Assembly (NCBI RefSeq): GCF_002902945.1
Contig: NZ_CP026101.1
Span: 2,604,001 to 2,668,000, forward strand
DNA: 64,000 bases
Direction: 5' to 3'
Origin: Paraburkholderia caribensis
GTDB lineage: Bacteria > Pseudomonadota > Gammaproteobacteria > Burkholderiales > Burkholderiaceae
The position numbers and the translations under genes are program-made. The notes beneath the pieces are model-generated. The model had not been told where the DNA came from, did not search any database, and worked only from the letters and a program-made list of their open reading frames with translations. Below, in pieces: positions 1 through 7,985 of this stretch. The stretch's first letter is position 1; each line of letters opens with the position of its first letter.

Positions 1-1
1 C

Positions 2-136
2 ACCGTCACGCGCTCGACGCACTGGCTCGCGCATCCCGCGTTTTCGGACGCTGTCGGGCACTTTCTCGACAACGAAAAGAATCATATTCACGCGTATGTC
101 GACGAACTGCGCGAACACAATCCGTTCAAGGAATAA
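2..136 (+). CDS. C-terminal fragment of a GNAT/FemAB-like (COG3146, DUF482-type) protein
   Basis: Only the last 44 codons are in the window; the reading frame enters from the left edge and stops with TAA at 134-136. The fragment reads through a segment with His-Trp-Leu-Ala-His-Pro and ends in a Glu-Leu-Arg-Glu-His-Asn-Pro-Phe-Lys-Glu tail. From memory this resembles the C-terminus of COG3146 peptidoglycan-recognition/GNAT-type proteins, which end in a similar acidic helix followed by a Pro-Phe motif. The catalytic part lies outside the window, so the assignment is tentative. The next gene begins 20 bp downstream and is probably cotranscribed. Confidence 0.5.
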   Translation, partial: TVTRSTHWLAHPAFSDAVGHFLDNEKNHIHAYVDELREHNPFKE

Positions 137-155
137 CGAGGAACAGGCGCGCGCC

Positions 156-509
156 ATGCCGTGGTTTCTGTATCTGATCGAATGCTCGGACGGCAGCGTC
201 TACACGGGCATCGCCACCGATGTCCAGGCCCGTTTCGACAAGCATTGCAGCGGCACGGGCGCGCGCTATACGCGCTCGCGCAAGCCGGTGCGGCTGCTGG
301 CGTCGTTCGAACTGGCCGACCGTTCGAGCGCGTTGCGCGCCGAATATCGCGTCAAGCAACTTGCGGCAGCGCGGAAATGGGAACTGGCGTCGGGTACGCG
401 GACGCTCGAATCCGTGCTGCCTGCTGTGGTCGAGGAAGTCGCGGCTGACGATCCGGCGGCCGGCGATCCGGCGGCTGACGAACCGGCGGCCCGCGACCCG
501 GAGACCTGA
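156..509 (+). CDS. GIY-YIG nuclease superfamily protein (YhbQ/UPF0213-like)
   Basis: The 117-residue product starts at ATG 156, preceded by a GAGGAA-type ribosome binding site near 138-145; the longer in-frame extension to 96 lies inside the upstream gene and is rejected. Residues 5-18 contain the YLIEC...GSVYTGIA core of a stand-alone GIY-YIG domain, followed by the Arg- and His-containing helix and a KQLAAARKWEL segment typical of the UPF0213/YhbQ group. These small proteins are predicted DNA-processing nucleases, with little known about their role. The last ~25 residues are an acidic Asp/Pro/Ala tail built from repeated D-P-A-A units, which is not part of the catalytic fold. Confidence 0.85.
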   Translation: MPWFLYLIECSDGSVYTGIATDVQARFDKHCSGTGARYTRSRKPVRLLASFELADRSSALRAEYRVKQLAAARKWELASGTRTLESVLPAVVEEVAADDPAAGDPAADEPAARDPET

Positions 510-672
510 CGCGGCGTTGCTTGTCCGTCGCGTGCAACAGTGTTTTCAGGATAAGCGTCTGGACGCCGTTTCGACTCGAACAGATACTTTCGTCATTGCA
601 ACGGCGCCGCTCATCCGAAACCGGCGACGCCTCGACACCCGACGCGATACCCAGACCTCTTGAGGTGAAAAA

Positions 673-999
673 ATGGACGAAAGAAAGCGTGACAGCATGA
701 TTGCGTATTTGCGCCGCCGCATGGCGAAGGTAGGCATCAAGGTGGCCGACCTGGCCGCGGCGCTTGCCGAGGAACGCCGGCGTCAGCAATCGGTGCGTTA
801 TCGCAGCCCGTTTGGCGAAACGTGGGACGGCAACGGCGCGATGCCCCAGTGGCTCAGCAACGCCGTCAGCGCCGGGCAATCGCCGGAACACTTTGCGGTC
901 GACAAGCCGGCCAAAAAGGTCAAGCAGGAACGCCCGTCGGTGGACTGGCGCAACGACCCGTTTGCGGGTAGCCGCCTCGCGACCATCAGCCCGCGCTAA
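673..999 (+). CDS. Short H-NS family nucleoid-associated protein
   Basis: This 108-residue basic protein starts at ATG 673 behind an AGGTGA ribosome binding site at 662-667. The N-terminal half is a charged helix (about residues 1-40) that could oligomerise. The C-terminal half carries the betaproteobacterial H-NS DNA-binding pattern: a YRSPFGETWDGNGAMPQWL segment at about residues 42-60, followed by a loop ending in EHF. Proteins of this type bind AT-rich DNA and silence genes. The family signature normally has Gly-Arg-Gly where this one has Gly-Asn-Gly, so the DNA-contact loop is slightly altered. It ends at a bidirectional terminator shared with ppa. Confidence 0.8.
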   Translation: MDERKRDSMIAYLRRRMAKVGIKVADLAAALAEERRRQQSVRYRSPFGETWDGNGAMPQWLSNAVSAGQSPEHFAVDKPAKKVKQERPSVDWRNDPFAGSRLATISPR

Positions 1000-1062
1000 C
1001 GCGCCGGGTCGCCCGGTCCACCCGCGAGTTTCGCGGATCCACCCGGTGCCCGGACCGTAGCG

Positions 1063-1100
1063 TGCAAAAAAAGACGCTCCCGAAGGAGCGTCTTTTTGCA
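1063..1100. terminator. Bidirectional intrinsic terminator between the H-NS-like gene and ppa
   Basis: A perfect 10-bp stem (1071-1080 with 1085-1094) closes a CGAA loop. It is flanked by an A-run on the left and a T-run on the right, so it works for both convergent transcripts. Confidence 0.9.
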
Positions 1101-1123
1101 TTCAGGCTCGAAAAACGCGCGAC

Positions 1124-1651
1124 TTACTTCTTGTAGTTCGCGGCGCCTTCCGTGATTTCCTTGTGCGCGGCGTCGATGCCCGCCCAGCCTTCCACCTTGA
1201 CCCACTTGCCCTTTTCGAGCGCCTTGTATTGCTCGAAGAAGTGCTTGATCTGGTCCTTCAGATATTGCGGCACGTCGTCGATCGACTTCAGGTCCGCCGT
1301 CATCGGGCAGATCTTGTCGTGCGGCACGGCGATCAGCTTCGCGTCGACGCCCGACTCGTCCGTCATCTGCAGCATGCCCAGCGCGCGTGCGCGCACCACC
1401 GAGCCCGCCAGCAGCGGGAACGGCGTGATCACCAGCACGTCGACGGGGTCGCCGTCACCCGACAGCGTCTGCGGAATGAAGCCGTAGTTCGCGGGATAAC
1501 GCATACCCGTGCCGATGAAACGATCGACGACGAGCAGGCCCAGATCCTTGTCGGCCTCGTACTTCACCGGATCGCTTTGCGCCGGGATTTCGATGATGAC
1601 GTTGAAGTCTTGCGGGAGGTCTTTACCAGGGGGAACGTGATTGAAGCTCAT
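1124..1651 (-). CDS. ppa: Inorganic pyrophosphatase, family I
   Basis: The 175-residue protein has the usual length of bacterial soluble hexameric pyrophosphatases, which hydrolyse pyrophosphate to two phosphates and so pull biosynthetic reactions forward in the cytoplasm. The metal-binding signature DGDPVD is at residues 66-71, and the preceding RYPANYGFIPQT segment carries conserved substrate residues. The ATG at 1651 aligns with the family N-terminus. It is transcribed alone, convergent with the H-NS-like gene and divergent from the aldehyde dehydrogenase. Confidence 0.97.
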   Translation of the reverse strand: MSFNHVPPGKDLPQDFNVIIEIPAQSDPVKYEADKDLGLLVVDRFIGTGMRYPANYGFIPQTLSGDGDPVDVLVITPFPLLAGSVVRARALGMLQMTDESGVDAKLIAVPHDKICPMTADLKSIDDVPQYLKDQIKHFFEQYKALEKGKWVKVEGWAGIDAAHKEITEGAANYKK

Positions 1652-1960
1652 GGCGCTCTCTGATCAGGAAGAAATGGGAATAAGGCGCACGGCGCGCACT
1701 GCATCCCCATACGGGACGCAGCGCCGCAACCCGGACACGGCGGAATGCGCCATTATAGCCAATCGGCCGATGACACCCGCGTGGCGATCGGCGCGATAAT
1801 CATCGAACGCGTGTGACCGTACCGGGCAGCCGCGCATCTGGCCGGCCGCTGTGCGCCGCCAAACCCTGCGCGACGCAACCGCCCTCGCCTGTCTTTTTCG
1901 TCATTTCTTCGTTGTTTCTTTCGTTGTCCGCCTGACCGCCCAACCGGGCAAGGAGCATGT
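1652..1960. other. Divergent intergenic region ppa / aldehyde dehydrogenase
   Basis: This 309-bp gap must contain the promoters of two divergent genes. I see no coding capacity in keeping with the neighbours, no strong inverted repeat and no convincing -35/-10 pair. The last bases (about 1950-1955) are the AAGGAG ribosome binding site of the downstream GTG start. Confidence 0.4.
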
Positions 1961-3400
1961 GTGGAAGAAGCGAAACACTTCATCGGCGGTGAATGGACCG
2001 CGTCGTCGAACGGGGAGACGATCCCCGTCATCGATCCCTCCGACGGCCAGCCGTTTGCCACGCTAGCGCGCGGCACAGCCGCCGACATCGACACCGCAAT
2101 CCAGTCCGCGCGCCGCGCCTACGAAGGCGCATGGGGCGCCGTGAGCGCCGCCGAGCGCGGACGCCTGCTGTACCGGCTGTCGATGCTCGTCGCCGCCTGC
2201 CACGAGGAACTGGCGCAGCTCGAAGCGCGCGACACGGGCAAGCCGCTCAAGCAGGCGCGCGGCGACGCGGCCACGCTGGCGCGCTACTTCGAGTTCTACG
2301 CGGGTGCCGCCGACAAGCTGCACGGCGAAACGCTGCCCTATCAGAACGGCTACACGGTCTTCACGATCCGCGAGCCGCATGGCGTGACGGGTCATATCGT
2401 GCCGTGGAACTATCCGATGCAGATCTTCGGGCGCAGCGTCGGCGCGGCGCTCGCGGTGGGAAATGCGTGCGTCGTGAAGCCCGCCGAAGATGCGTGTCTG
2501 TCCGTGCTGCGCGTCGCGGAGCTGGCGGCCGAGGCCGGCCTGCCCGCAGGCGCGCTCAATATCGTCACCGGCTTCGGACATGAAGCGGGCGCCGCGCTCG
2601 CGCGCCATGCCGGCATCGACCACATCTCGTTCACCGGCTCGCCCGACACGGGCAAGCTCGTCACGCAGATGGCCGCCGAAAACCACGTGCCCGTCACGCT
2701 CGAACTGGGCGGCAAGTCGCCGCAAATCGTCTTCGCGGACGCCGATCTCGACGCCGCGCTGCCCACGCTCGTCAACGCGATCGTGCAGAACGCCGGGCAA
2801 ACCTGCTCGGCGGGCAGCCGCGTGCTGATCGAGCGGAGCATTTACGAGCCGCTGCTCGACCGCCTCGCCACCGCGTTCAATGCATTGCGCGTCGGTCCGG
2901 CGCATGCGGACCTCGATTGCGGGCCGCTGATCAGCGCGAAACAGCAACGCCGCGTATGGGATTTCCTCTCCGACGCGCAGCATGACGGCATACCGATGGC
3001 AGCGCACGGCGAAGTGATTGCGGAAGCGCCGGAAACAGGCTTCTATCAGGCGCCGACCTTGTTGCGCGACGTGCCGCCCGCGCATCGGCTCGCGCACGAA
3101 GAAGTGTTCGGCCCCGTACTCGCCGCGCTGCCCTTCGCCGACGAAGACGAGGCGCTCACGCTTGCCAACGGCACGCCCTACGGACTCGTCGCAGGCGTCT
3201 GGACGCGCGATGGCGGCCGGCAGATGCGGATCGCGCGCCGCGTGCGCTCGGGGCAGGTCTTCATCAACAACTATGGCGCGGGTGGCGGCGTCGAATTGCC
3301 GTTCGGCGGCGTCAAGCATTCGGGACACGGCCGCGAGAAGGGCTTTGAAGCACTGTACGGCTTCACGGTGCTGAAGACCGTTGCGATCCGGCACGGCTGA
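1961..3400 (+). CDS. NAD(P)-dependent aldehyde dehydrogenase (betaine/aminobutyraldehyde-type)
   Basis: The 479-residue product starts at GTG 1961, chosen because AAGGAG sits about 6 nt upstream and the sequence that follows aligns with the family; an ATG at 1957 is out of frame. It has the full ALDH fold: the cofactor region with IVPWNYP, the general base in VTLELGGKSP (Glu248), the nucleophile in NAGQTCSAG (Cys282) and the C-terminal PFGGVKHSGHGREKG. It oxidises an aldehyde to the acid in the cytoplasm; the substrate cannot be read from the sequence. An SDR starts 57 bp downstream and an MFS carrier follows, suggesting a small catabolic unit. Confidence 0.9.
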   Translation: MEEAKHFIGGEWTASSNGETIPVIDPSDGQPFATLARGTAADIDTAIQSARRAYEGAWGAVSAAERGRLLYRLSMLVAACHEELAQLEARDTGKPLKQARGDAATLARYFEFYAGAADKLHGETLPYQNGYTVFTIREPHGVTGHIVPWNYPMQIFGRSVGAALAVGNACVVKPAEDACLSVLRVAELAAEAGLPAGALNIVTGFGHEAGAALARHAGIDHISFTGSPDTGKLVTQMAAENHVPVTLELGGKSPQIVFADADLDAALPTLVNAIVQNAGQTCSAGSRVLIERSIYEPLLDRLATAFNALRVGPAHADLDCGPLISAKQQRRVWDFLSDAQHDGIPMAAHGEVIAEAPETGFYQAPTLLRDVPPAHRLAHEEVFGPVLAALPFADEDEALTLANGTPYGLVAGVWTRDGGRQMRIARRVRSGQVFINNYGAGGGVELPFGGVKHSGHGREKGFEALYGFTVLKTVAIRHG

Positions 3401-3457
3401 GGCACGGCTCACTCACGACAACCCAGCGTTTTTGCACCTACAACAACAGGAGACATC

Positions 3458-4216
3458 ATGCGGTTGACCGGCAAAACGGCCATCGTCACGGGCGGCGGCT
3501 CGGGCTTCGGCGAAGGCATCGCGAAGACCTATGCGCGCGAAGGCGCGAACGTCGTCGTCAACGACCTGAACGGCGCGGCGGCCGAACGCGTCGCCAGCGA
3601 AATCGCACTGGCGGGCGGCAAGGCCATCGCCGTCGCGGGCGACGTGACGCGGGCAAGCGACTGGAGCGCGCTGCGCGCCGCCGCGATCGAGGACTTCGGC
3701 AGCGTGCAGATCGTCGTCAACAATGCGGGCACCACGCATCGCAACAAGCCCGTGCTCGACGTCACGGAAGACGAGTTCGACCGCGTGTACGCCGTCAACG
3801 TGAAGAGCATCTACTGGAGCGTGCATGAGTTCGTGCCGTACTTCCGCGAGCAAGGTGGCGGCGTGTTCATCAATATCGCGTCGACGGCGGGCGTGCGGCC
3901 GCGCCCGGGACTCGTCTGGTACAACGGCAGCAAGGGCGCGGTGATCGTCGCGAGCAAGGCGCTGGCCGTCGAGCTTGGGCCGGATCGCATCCGCGTGAAC
4001 TGCGTGAACCCGGTGATCGGCGAGACGGGTTTGTTGAAGGAGTTCATGGGCGTCGACGACACGCCGGAGAACCGGCAGAAGTTTCTGGCGGGCATCCCGC
4101 TGGGCCGCTTCTCGACCCCGCAGGACATCGCGAACGCCGCGCTCTATCTCGCATCCGATGAAGCCGAGTTCATCACGGGCGTGTGTCTCGAAGTGGACGG
4201 CGGACGCTGCGTGTAG
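3458..4216 (+). CDS. Short-chain dehydrogenase/reductase (SDR), classical type
   Basis: This 252-residue protein has the classical SDR length. The dinucleotide-binding motif TGGGSGFG is at residues 11-18, the NAG motif follows strand 4, and the catalytic tyrosine and lysine are Tyr155 and Lys159 in YNGSK. The C-terminus ends in the VDGGRCV segment usual for this class. It probably interconverts an alcohol and a ketone or aldehyde using NAD(P). The aldehyde dehydrogenase 57 bp upstream suggests sequential oxidation of one substrate, but that substrate is not identifiable. The ATG follows an AGGAG ribosome binding site. Confidence 0.9.
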   Translation: MRLTGKTAIVTGGGSGFGEGIAKTYAREGANVVVNDLNGAAAERVASEIALAGGKAIAVAGDVTRASDWSALRAAAIEDFGSVQIVVNNAGTTHRNKPVLDVTEDEFDRVYAVNVKSIYWSVHEFVPYFREQGGGVFINIASTAGVRPRPGLVWYNGSKGAVIVASKALAVELGPDRIRVNCVNPVIGETGLLKEFMGVDDTPENRQKFLAGIPLGRFSTPQDIANAALYLASDEAEFITGVCLEVDGGRCV

Positions 4217-4426
4217 CGCAACGGGCGGCGCGCCCGCTCGCACCGCCCACGAAAATGCGCCTTAACCTTTGAAAACTCAGTGTTTTCCCCGACGCTGGGC
4301 GGCTATTCAGCGCGCGTTGAAAGTTTAGAATCGCGAACTGGCGGTACGACATTTCCACAATAACGAGCTTTGCGTAAGACCAGCGTGAAGCGCTGCCGCG
4401 CCGACGCCGGTCGATAGGAGACAAGC

Positions 4427-5746
4427 GTGTCCAGTCCTGCGAATCCGCTCCACCATCCCGGCGCAGGCGCGCCGCCTTCCACCTTTGAAGAGGCGACCTA
4501 CAGAAAAGTCGCCTGGCGTCTGACGCCGCTGTTGATGCTCAGCTATGTCGTCGCTTACCTGGACCGCGTGAACGTCGGCTTCGCGAAGCTCGGCATGAGC
4601 GCGGACCTGGGCCTTTCCGACGCCGTCTATGGCTTTGGGGCGGGGATATTCTTCATCGGTTATTTCATCTTCGAAGTGCCGAGCAATGTCATTCTGCATC
4701 GCGTCGGCGCGCGGGTCTGGATTGCGCGGATCATGGTGACGTGGGGCATCGTGTCGATGCTGACGATGTTCGTCACCACGCCGACGATGTTCTACGTGAT
4801 GCGCTTTCTGCTGGGCCTGGCGGAGGCGGGTTTCTTCCCCGGCATCATTTTGTATCTGACCTACTGGTATCCGGCGCACCGGCGCGGGCGCATGACGACC
4901 TGGTTCATGACGGCGATTGCGATTTCGGGCGTGGTCGGCGGGCCGATTTCCGGCTATATCCTGAAGGCGTTCGACGGCGCGAACGGCTGGCATGGCTGGC
5001 AGTGGCTTTTCCTGCTCGAAGGGATACCGTCGATTGTCGTCGGCATTCTGGTGTTCGTCGTGCTCGACGACCGCATTTCGAAGGCGAAGTGGCTGACGCA
5101 GGAAGAGCGCGAGCTGCTGGAGCGCAACATCGCTGCCGAGGACGCGACGAAGGAAGATCATGCTATCGGCAAGGTGATGCTGAGTCCGCGCGTGCTGATG
5201 ATGAGCCTGATCTATTTTTCGTTCGTGATGGGGCTGTATGGCGTGAGCTTCTGGCTGCCGACCATTATCAAGTCGACGGGTGTCACTGACGCGTTCACGA
5301 TCGGGTTGTTGTCGGCGATTCCGTTTGCTGCTGCCGTTGTGGCGATGGTGTTCGTCGCGCGTAGTGCCGACCGCACGCGAGAGCGCCGCTGGCACGTTGC
5401 CGTTCCGGGCTTTGTCGGGGCGCTTGGGCTGGTGCTTTCGGTCGTGTGGGCGCAGAACACGACGCTTGCGATGGCCGGGCTCACGCTGGCTACGATGGGT
5501 ATTCTGACTACGCTGCCGCTGTTTTGGAGTTTGCCTACGTCGTTTCTTGCTGGCACGGGTGCGGCCGCTGGGATTGCGCTGATTAATTCCATTGGGAATC
5601 TGGCCGGGTTTCTTAGTCCGTATGCAGTGGGCTGGCTCAAGCAGGCTACCGCGGGGAATGCGGCTGGGATGTATATGCTCGCGGCCTTTATGGTGCTTGG
5701 CGGGGTGTTGGCCGTTAGTGTGCCTTCCAGGCTGGTGAATAGGTAA
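4427..5746 (+). CDS. MFS transporter, anion:cation symporter (ACS) family
   Basis: The 439-residue inner-membrane protein starts at GTG 4427 behind ATAGGAG. It shows the 12-helix MFS pattern with the ACS-type first segment (RLTPLLMLSYVVAYLDRVNVG) and the FEVPSN motif in the second helix, features of proton-coupled carriers for organic acids such as tartrate, phthalate and hexuronates. The substrate is unknown; the aldehyde dehydrogenase and SDR upstream may metabolise it. Codon use changes along the gene: the last ~100 codons prefer T- and G-ending codons such as GGG, GCT, GTT and CTT, unlike the C/G-ending 5' half. The 3' end runs into repeat element 1. Confidence 0.88.
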   Translation: MSSPANPLHHPGAGAPPSTFEEATYRKVAWRLTPLLMLSYVVAYLDRVNVGFAKLGMSADLGLSDAVYGFGAGIFFIGYFIFEVPSNVILHRVGARVWIARIMVTWGIVSMLTMFVTTPTMFYVMRFLLGLAEAGFFPGIILYLTYWYPAHRRGRMTTWFMTAIAISGVVGGPISGYILKAFDGANGWHGWQWLFLLEGIPSIVVGILVFVVLDDRISKAKWLTQEERELLERNIAAEDATKEDHAIGKVMLSPRVLMMSLIYFSFVMGLYGVSFWLPTIIKSTGVTDAFTIGLLSAIPFAAAVVAMVFVARSADRTRERRWHVAVPGFVGALGLVLSVVWAQNTTLAMAGLTLATMGILTTLPLFWSLPTSFLAGTGAAAGIALINSIGNLAGFLSPYAVGWLKQATAGNAAGMYMLAAFMVLGGVLAVSVPSRLVNR

Positions 5747-5790
5747 GCATTGCCAGCGCTTTTGACGGTTTTGGTTTGCCTGTGCTTTTT

Positions 5791-5985
5791 GCTGGCGTCC
5801 GCGATTCGTTAGCGTGCTTCAGGCGTCGCCGTTCGGGGTGTTGGCATTTGCTTTCGCTGGCATCCGCGCATTGTTAGCGTGCTTTAGGCATCGCCGTTCG
5901 GGGTGTCGGCCTTTGCTTTCGCTGGCATCCGCGTATTGTTAGCGTGCTTTAGGCATCGCCGTTCGGGATGTCGGCCTTTGCTTTC
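5791..5985. repeat. 65-bp tandem repeat (3 units plus a partial fourth)
   Basis: Units start at 5791, 5856 and 5921, each beginning GCTGGC(A/G)TCCGCG, and a fourth partial unit at 5986 runs into the main element. Units 2 and 3 differ at only a few positions. A degenerate inverted copy of the same unit is recognisable at the right end of the element (about 6625-6720). Confidence 0.85.
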
Positions 5986-6781
5986 GCTGGCATCCGCGCA
6001 TTGTTAGCGTGCTTCAGGCGTCGCCCCTGTGCGGGGCGGCACCTACTTTTCTTTGCCGCCGCAAAGAAAAGTAGGCAAAAGAAAGCGGCTCACACCGCCA
6101 ATTCTTGACGTTTTCCCACGGGCCCCCAACGTCCCCACACTTCACACGGCAACGCCCTTGTTCGTGTGCGTTGCCAACGCATCGAACTGGCGCCCCACCC
6201 GCTTCAAATACCCGTACCCGTGCAAGCGGCAGCGAATGGCATACGCCGCCCAGGTGGCAAACTGTGTGTAGGTTGTCGCGTCGTATAGGGTAGCGCTCTT
6301 ACAGGGTGGGACGCGTGCGCTATCGGTCTGGAGTGAAGCGTGTGGAGCACCGAAGGCCGGCACACAGTTTGCCACCTGGGCGGCGGTGGACTGGCTGGCG
6401 CGGCATGCCGAAACGCGGGTGCTTGAAGTGGGTGAGGCGCTCATTCAGAGCGTTGGCAACGAGCGTGGGTCACGTGATTGCCTTGTGAAGCGTAAGAACC
6501 TTTGGGGGCCCTCAGGCAAGAATTAGCGCTGGCGGTTTGAGCCGCTTTCTTTTGCCTACTTTTCTTTGCGGCGGCAAAGAAAAGTAGGTGCCGCCCCGCA
6601 CAGGGGCGACGCGTGAAGCTAGATAACAAATCGCGGATGCCAGCGCAAAGCAAAGGCAATCGCGGATACCAGCGAAAGCAAATGCCAACAAACCGAACAT
6701 CGACGCCTGAGGCCCGAAGGCAAACCACAGCCCCCAGCCCAATCACAATCACAATCAAAACCACCTAACCGCGTCGCAGAC
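5791..6781. repeat. Large palindromic intergenic element, copy 1
   Basis: This element fills the gap between the convergent MFS and hemY genes. From outside in it has tandem repeats (5791-5985), a C/G-rich hairpin, and a 15-bp-stem hairpin at 6042-6075 repeated in inverse at 6555-6588. Two unlike arms follow; the left is type alpha and the right type beta. The inner inverted repeat CCCAGGTGGCAAACTGTGTG is at 6249-6268 and its reverse complement at 6361-6380, around an asymmetric spacer of about 90 bp. In this copy the spacer reads GTTGTCGCG next to the alpha arm. The right end carries GCGTCGCAGAC (6771-6781), 11 bp from the hemY stop. Short ORFs inside follow the repeat structure, differ between copies and are not believed to be genes. 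Confidence 0.9.
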
Positions 6782-6792
6782 AAAAAAAAACC

Positions 6793-7983
6793 TCAAACCA
6801 CATTCATAGCCAACGCACTCTCCCGATAATGCGCGCTAGCCTTCTCCGCATCCCCGAGTTGCTCATGCAACCTCGCCAACGCCCGATGCGAGCGAATCTT
6901 CAAAGTCTCGTTATCAGCAAGCTTGAGCGCCTGCTCAAGAAACGACTGCGCCTTCCCCCATAACTGCTGATGCAGACACAACCGCCCAAGCGCAAACATC
7001 AGATCCGCATCGTCAGGACGCTCCTTCCGCCAGGCCTCGGCCTTCTGAATCAGCGGCAGCGCGTCACCCCCCGTGGTATCCGGATAACGCCGCAACAACC
7101 GCGCATCCCAATTCTGCGCGAGCGCCTCTTCAACGATCTTCCGCGCATCCTGCGGACGCCCCAGCGCTACCAGCAACTCAGCCGCAAGATCCGCAAGCCG
7201 CGGCGAATGCCGCTCAACAGGCGTCAGCGAATGCCACAGTTCGAGCAGCGCATCAGCATTGTGCCTGCGATCGCGCAGCAGATTCTCCGCCGCAAGCTGC
7301 CGCAAACGCGCGGCAACGGCAGGATGAATTGCCTCGCGCTTTTCCAGCGTCTTCACGAGCTTGAGCACTTCGCCCCAGTTCTTCAACTGCTGCTGCGCGC
7401 GCAAGGCAATCTGCTGCGCGTGAATGCGGCGCCCGCCCTGCGACTGCATTTCGGTAAGCGCCAGCAACGCGCCATCCGCATCGCGGCCGTCGGCACGCAT
7501 GTCGGCCGTCGCCATCAGGCGCGCGTCCTGCCAGTCAGGCGAATCGATCTGCGCAAGATATTCGTCGCGACGTGCGTACTCGTGCATCCGATGCGCGGCG
7601 TTCGCGGCGATCAGGCCCGCCGCACCCTTGTTGTCGGGATTGGTCAGCGAGTCGCGCGCAGCCTTCTCCGCGCGCGAAAAGCGGCCCGCGTACAGATTGC
7701 CGATCGCATCGCGCAACGCGGCATGCGCCTTCGCCACCCGCTGACGCGCGCGATACGCCGCGACGCGCTGCGGCATGCGCCAGATGTTGCGCACGATGCG
7801 CAGCAACGCATAAATCACGATAAACGCGACGATGATCCCGACAACGAACAGGTTCAGCGAAATATCGATCCGATACGGCGGGTAGACGAGCAACACCTGC
7901 CCGGTGTCGAAGCGCCCGACGATCGCGAGCACCACCGCAACCGCGAACAGGAAAGCGAGCCAGAGAAGTCCACGCAGCGCCAT
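6793..7983 (-). CDS. hemY: HemY-like membrane protein with TPR repeats
   Basis: The 396-residue protein starts at ATG 7983, 2 bp after the hemDX stop; the longer open frame upstream overlaps hemDX and is rejected. The first ~65 residues hold two hydrophobic segments (about 1-25 and 40-65), the HemY_N domain. The rest is a helical TPR-like repeat domain predicted to face the periplasm. HemY of this family accompanies hemC and hemD in proteobacteria and is linked to haem biosynthesis, without a proven enzymatic role. It is unrelated to the Bacillus HemY oxidase. The 3' ~70 codons shift to T/G-ending codons next to repeat element 1. Confidence 0.9.
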   Translation of the reverse strand: MALRGLLWLAFLFAVAVVLAIVGRFDTGQVLLVYPPYRIDISLNLFVVGIIVAFIVIYALLRIVRNIWRMPQRVAAYRARQRVAKAHAALRDAIGNLYAGRFSRAEKAARDSLTNPDNKGAAGLIAANAAHRMHEYARRDEYLAQIDSPDWQDARLMATADMRADGRDADGALLALTEMQSQGGRRIHAQQIALRAQQQLKNWGEVLKLVKTLEKREAIHPAVAARLRQLAAENLLRDRRHNADALLELWHSLTPVERHSPRLADLAAELLVALGRPQDARKIVEEALAQNWDARLLRRYPDTTGGDALPLIQKAEAWRKERPDDADLMFALGRLCLHQQLWGKAQSFLEQALKLADNETLKIRSHRALARLHEQLGDAEKASAHYRESALAMNVV

Positions 7984-7985
7984 GA

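Noticed and set aside
6029..6271. Small ORFs inside the palindromic elements with a shared MRGGTYFSLPPQRKVGKRKR segment
   Set aside because: The peptide simply translates the conserved hairpin, appears in both orientations within each element, has no ribosome binding site, and varies downstream with the arms.
5747..6792. Insertion sequence or MITE derived from a transposon
   Set aside because: No transposase remnant or target-site duplication is visible, and placement is restricted to convergent ends. A non-autonomous element cannot be fully excluded.
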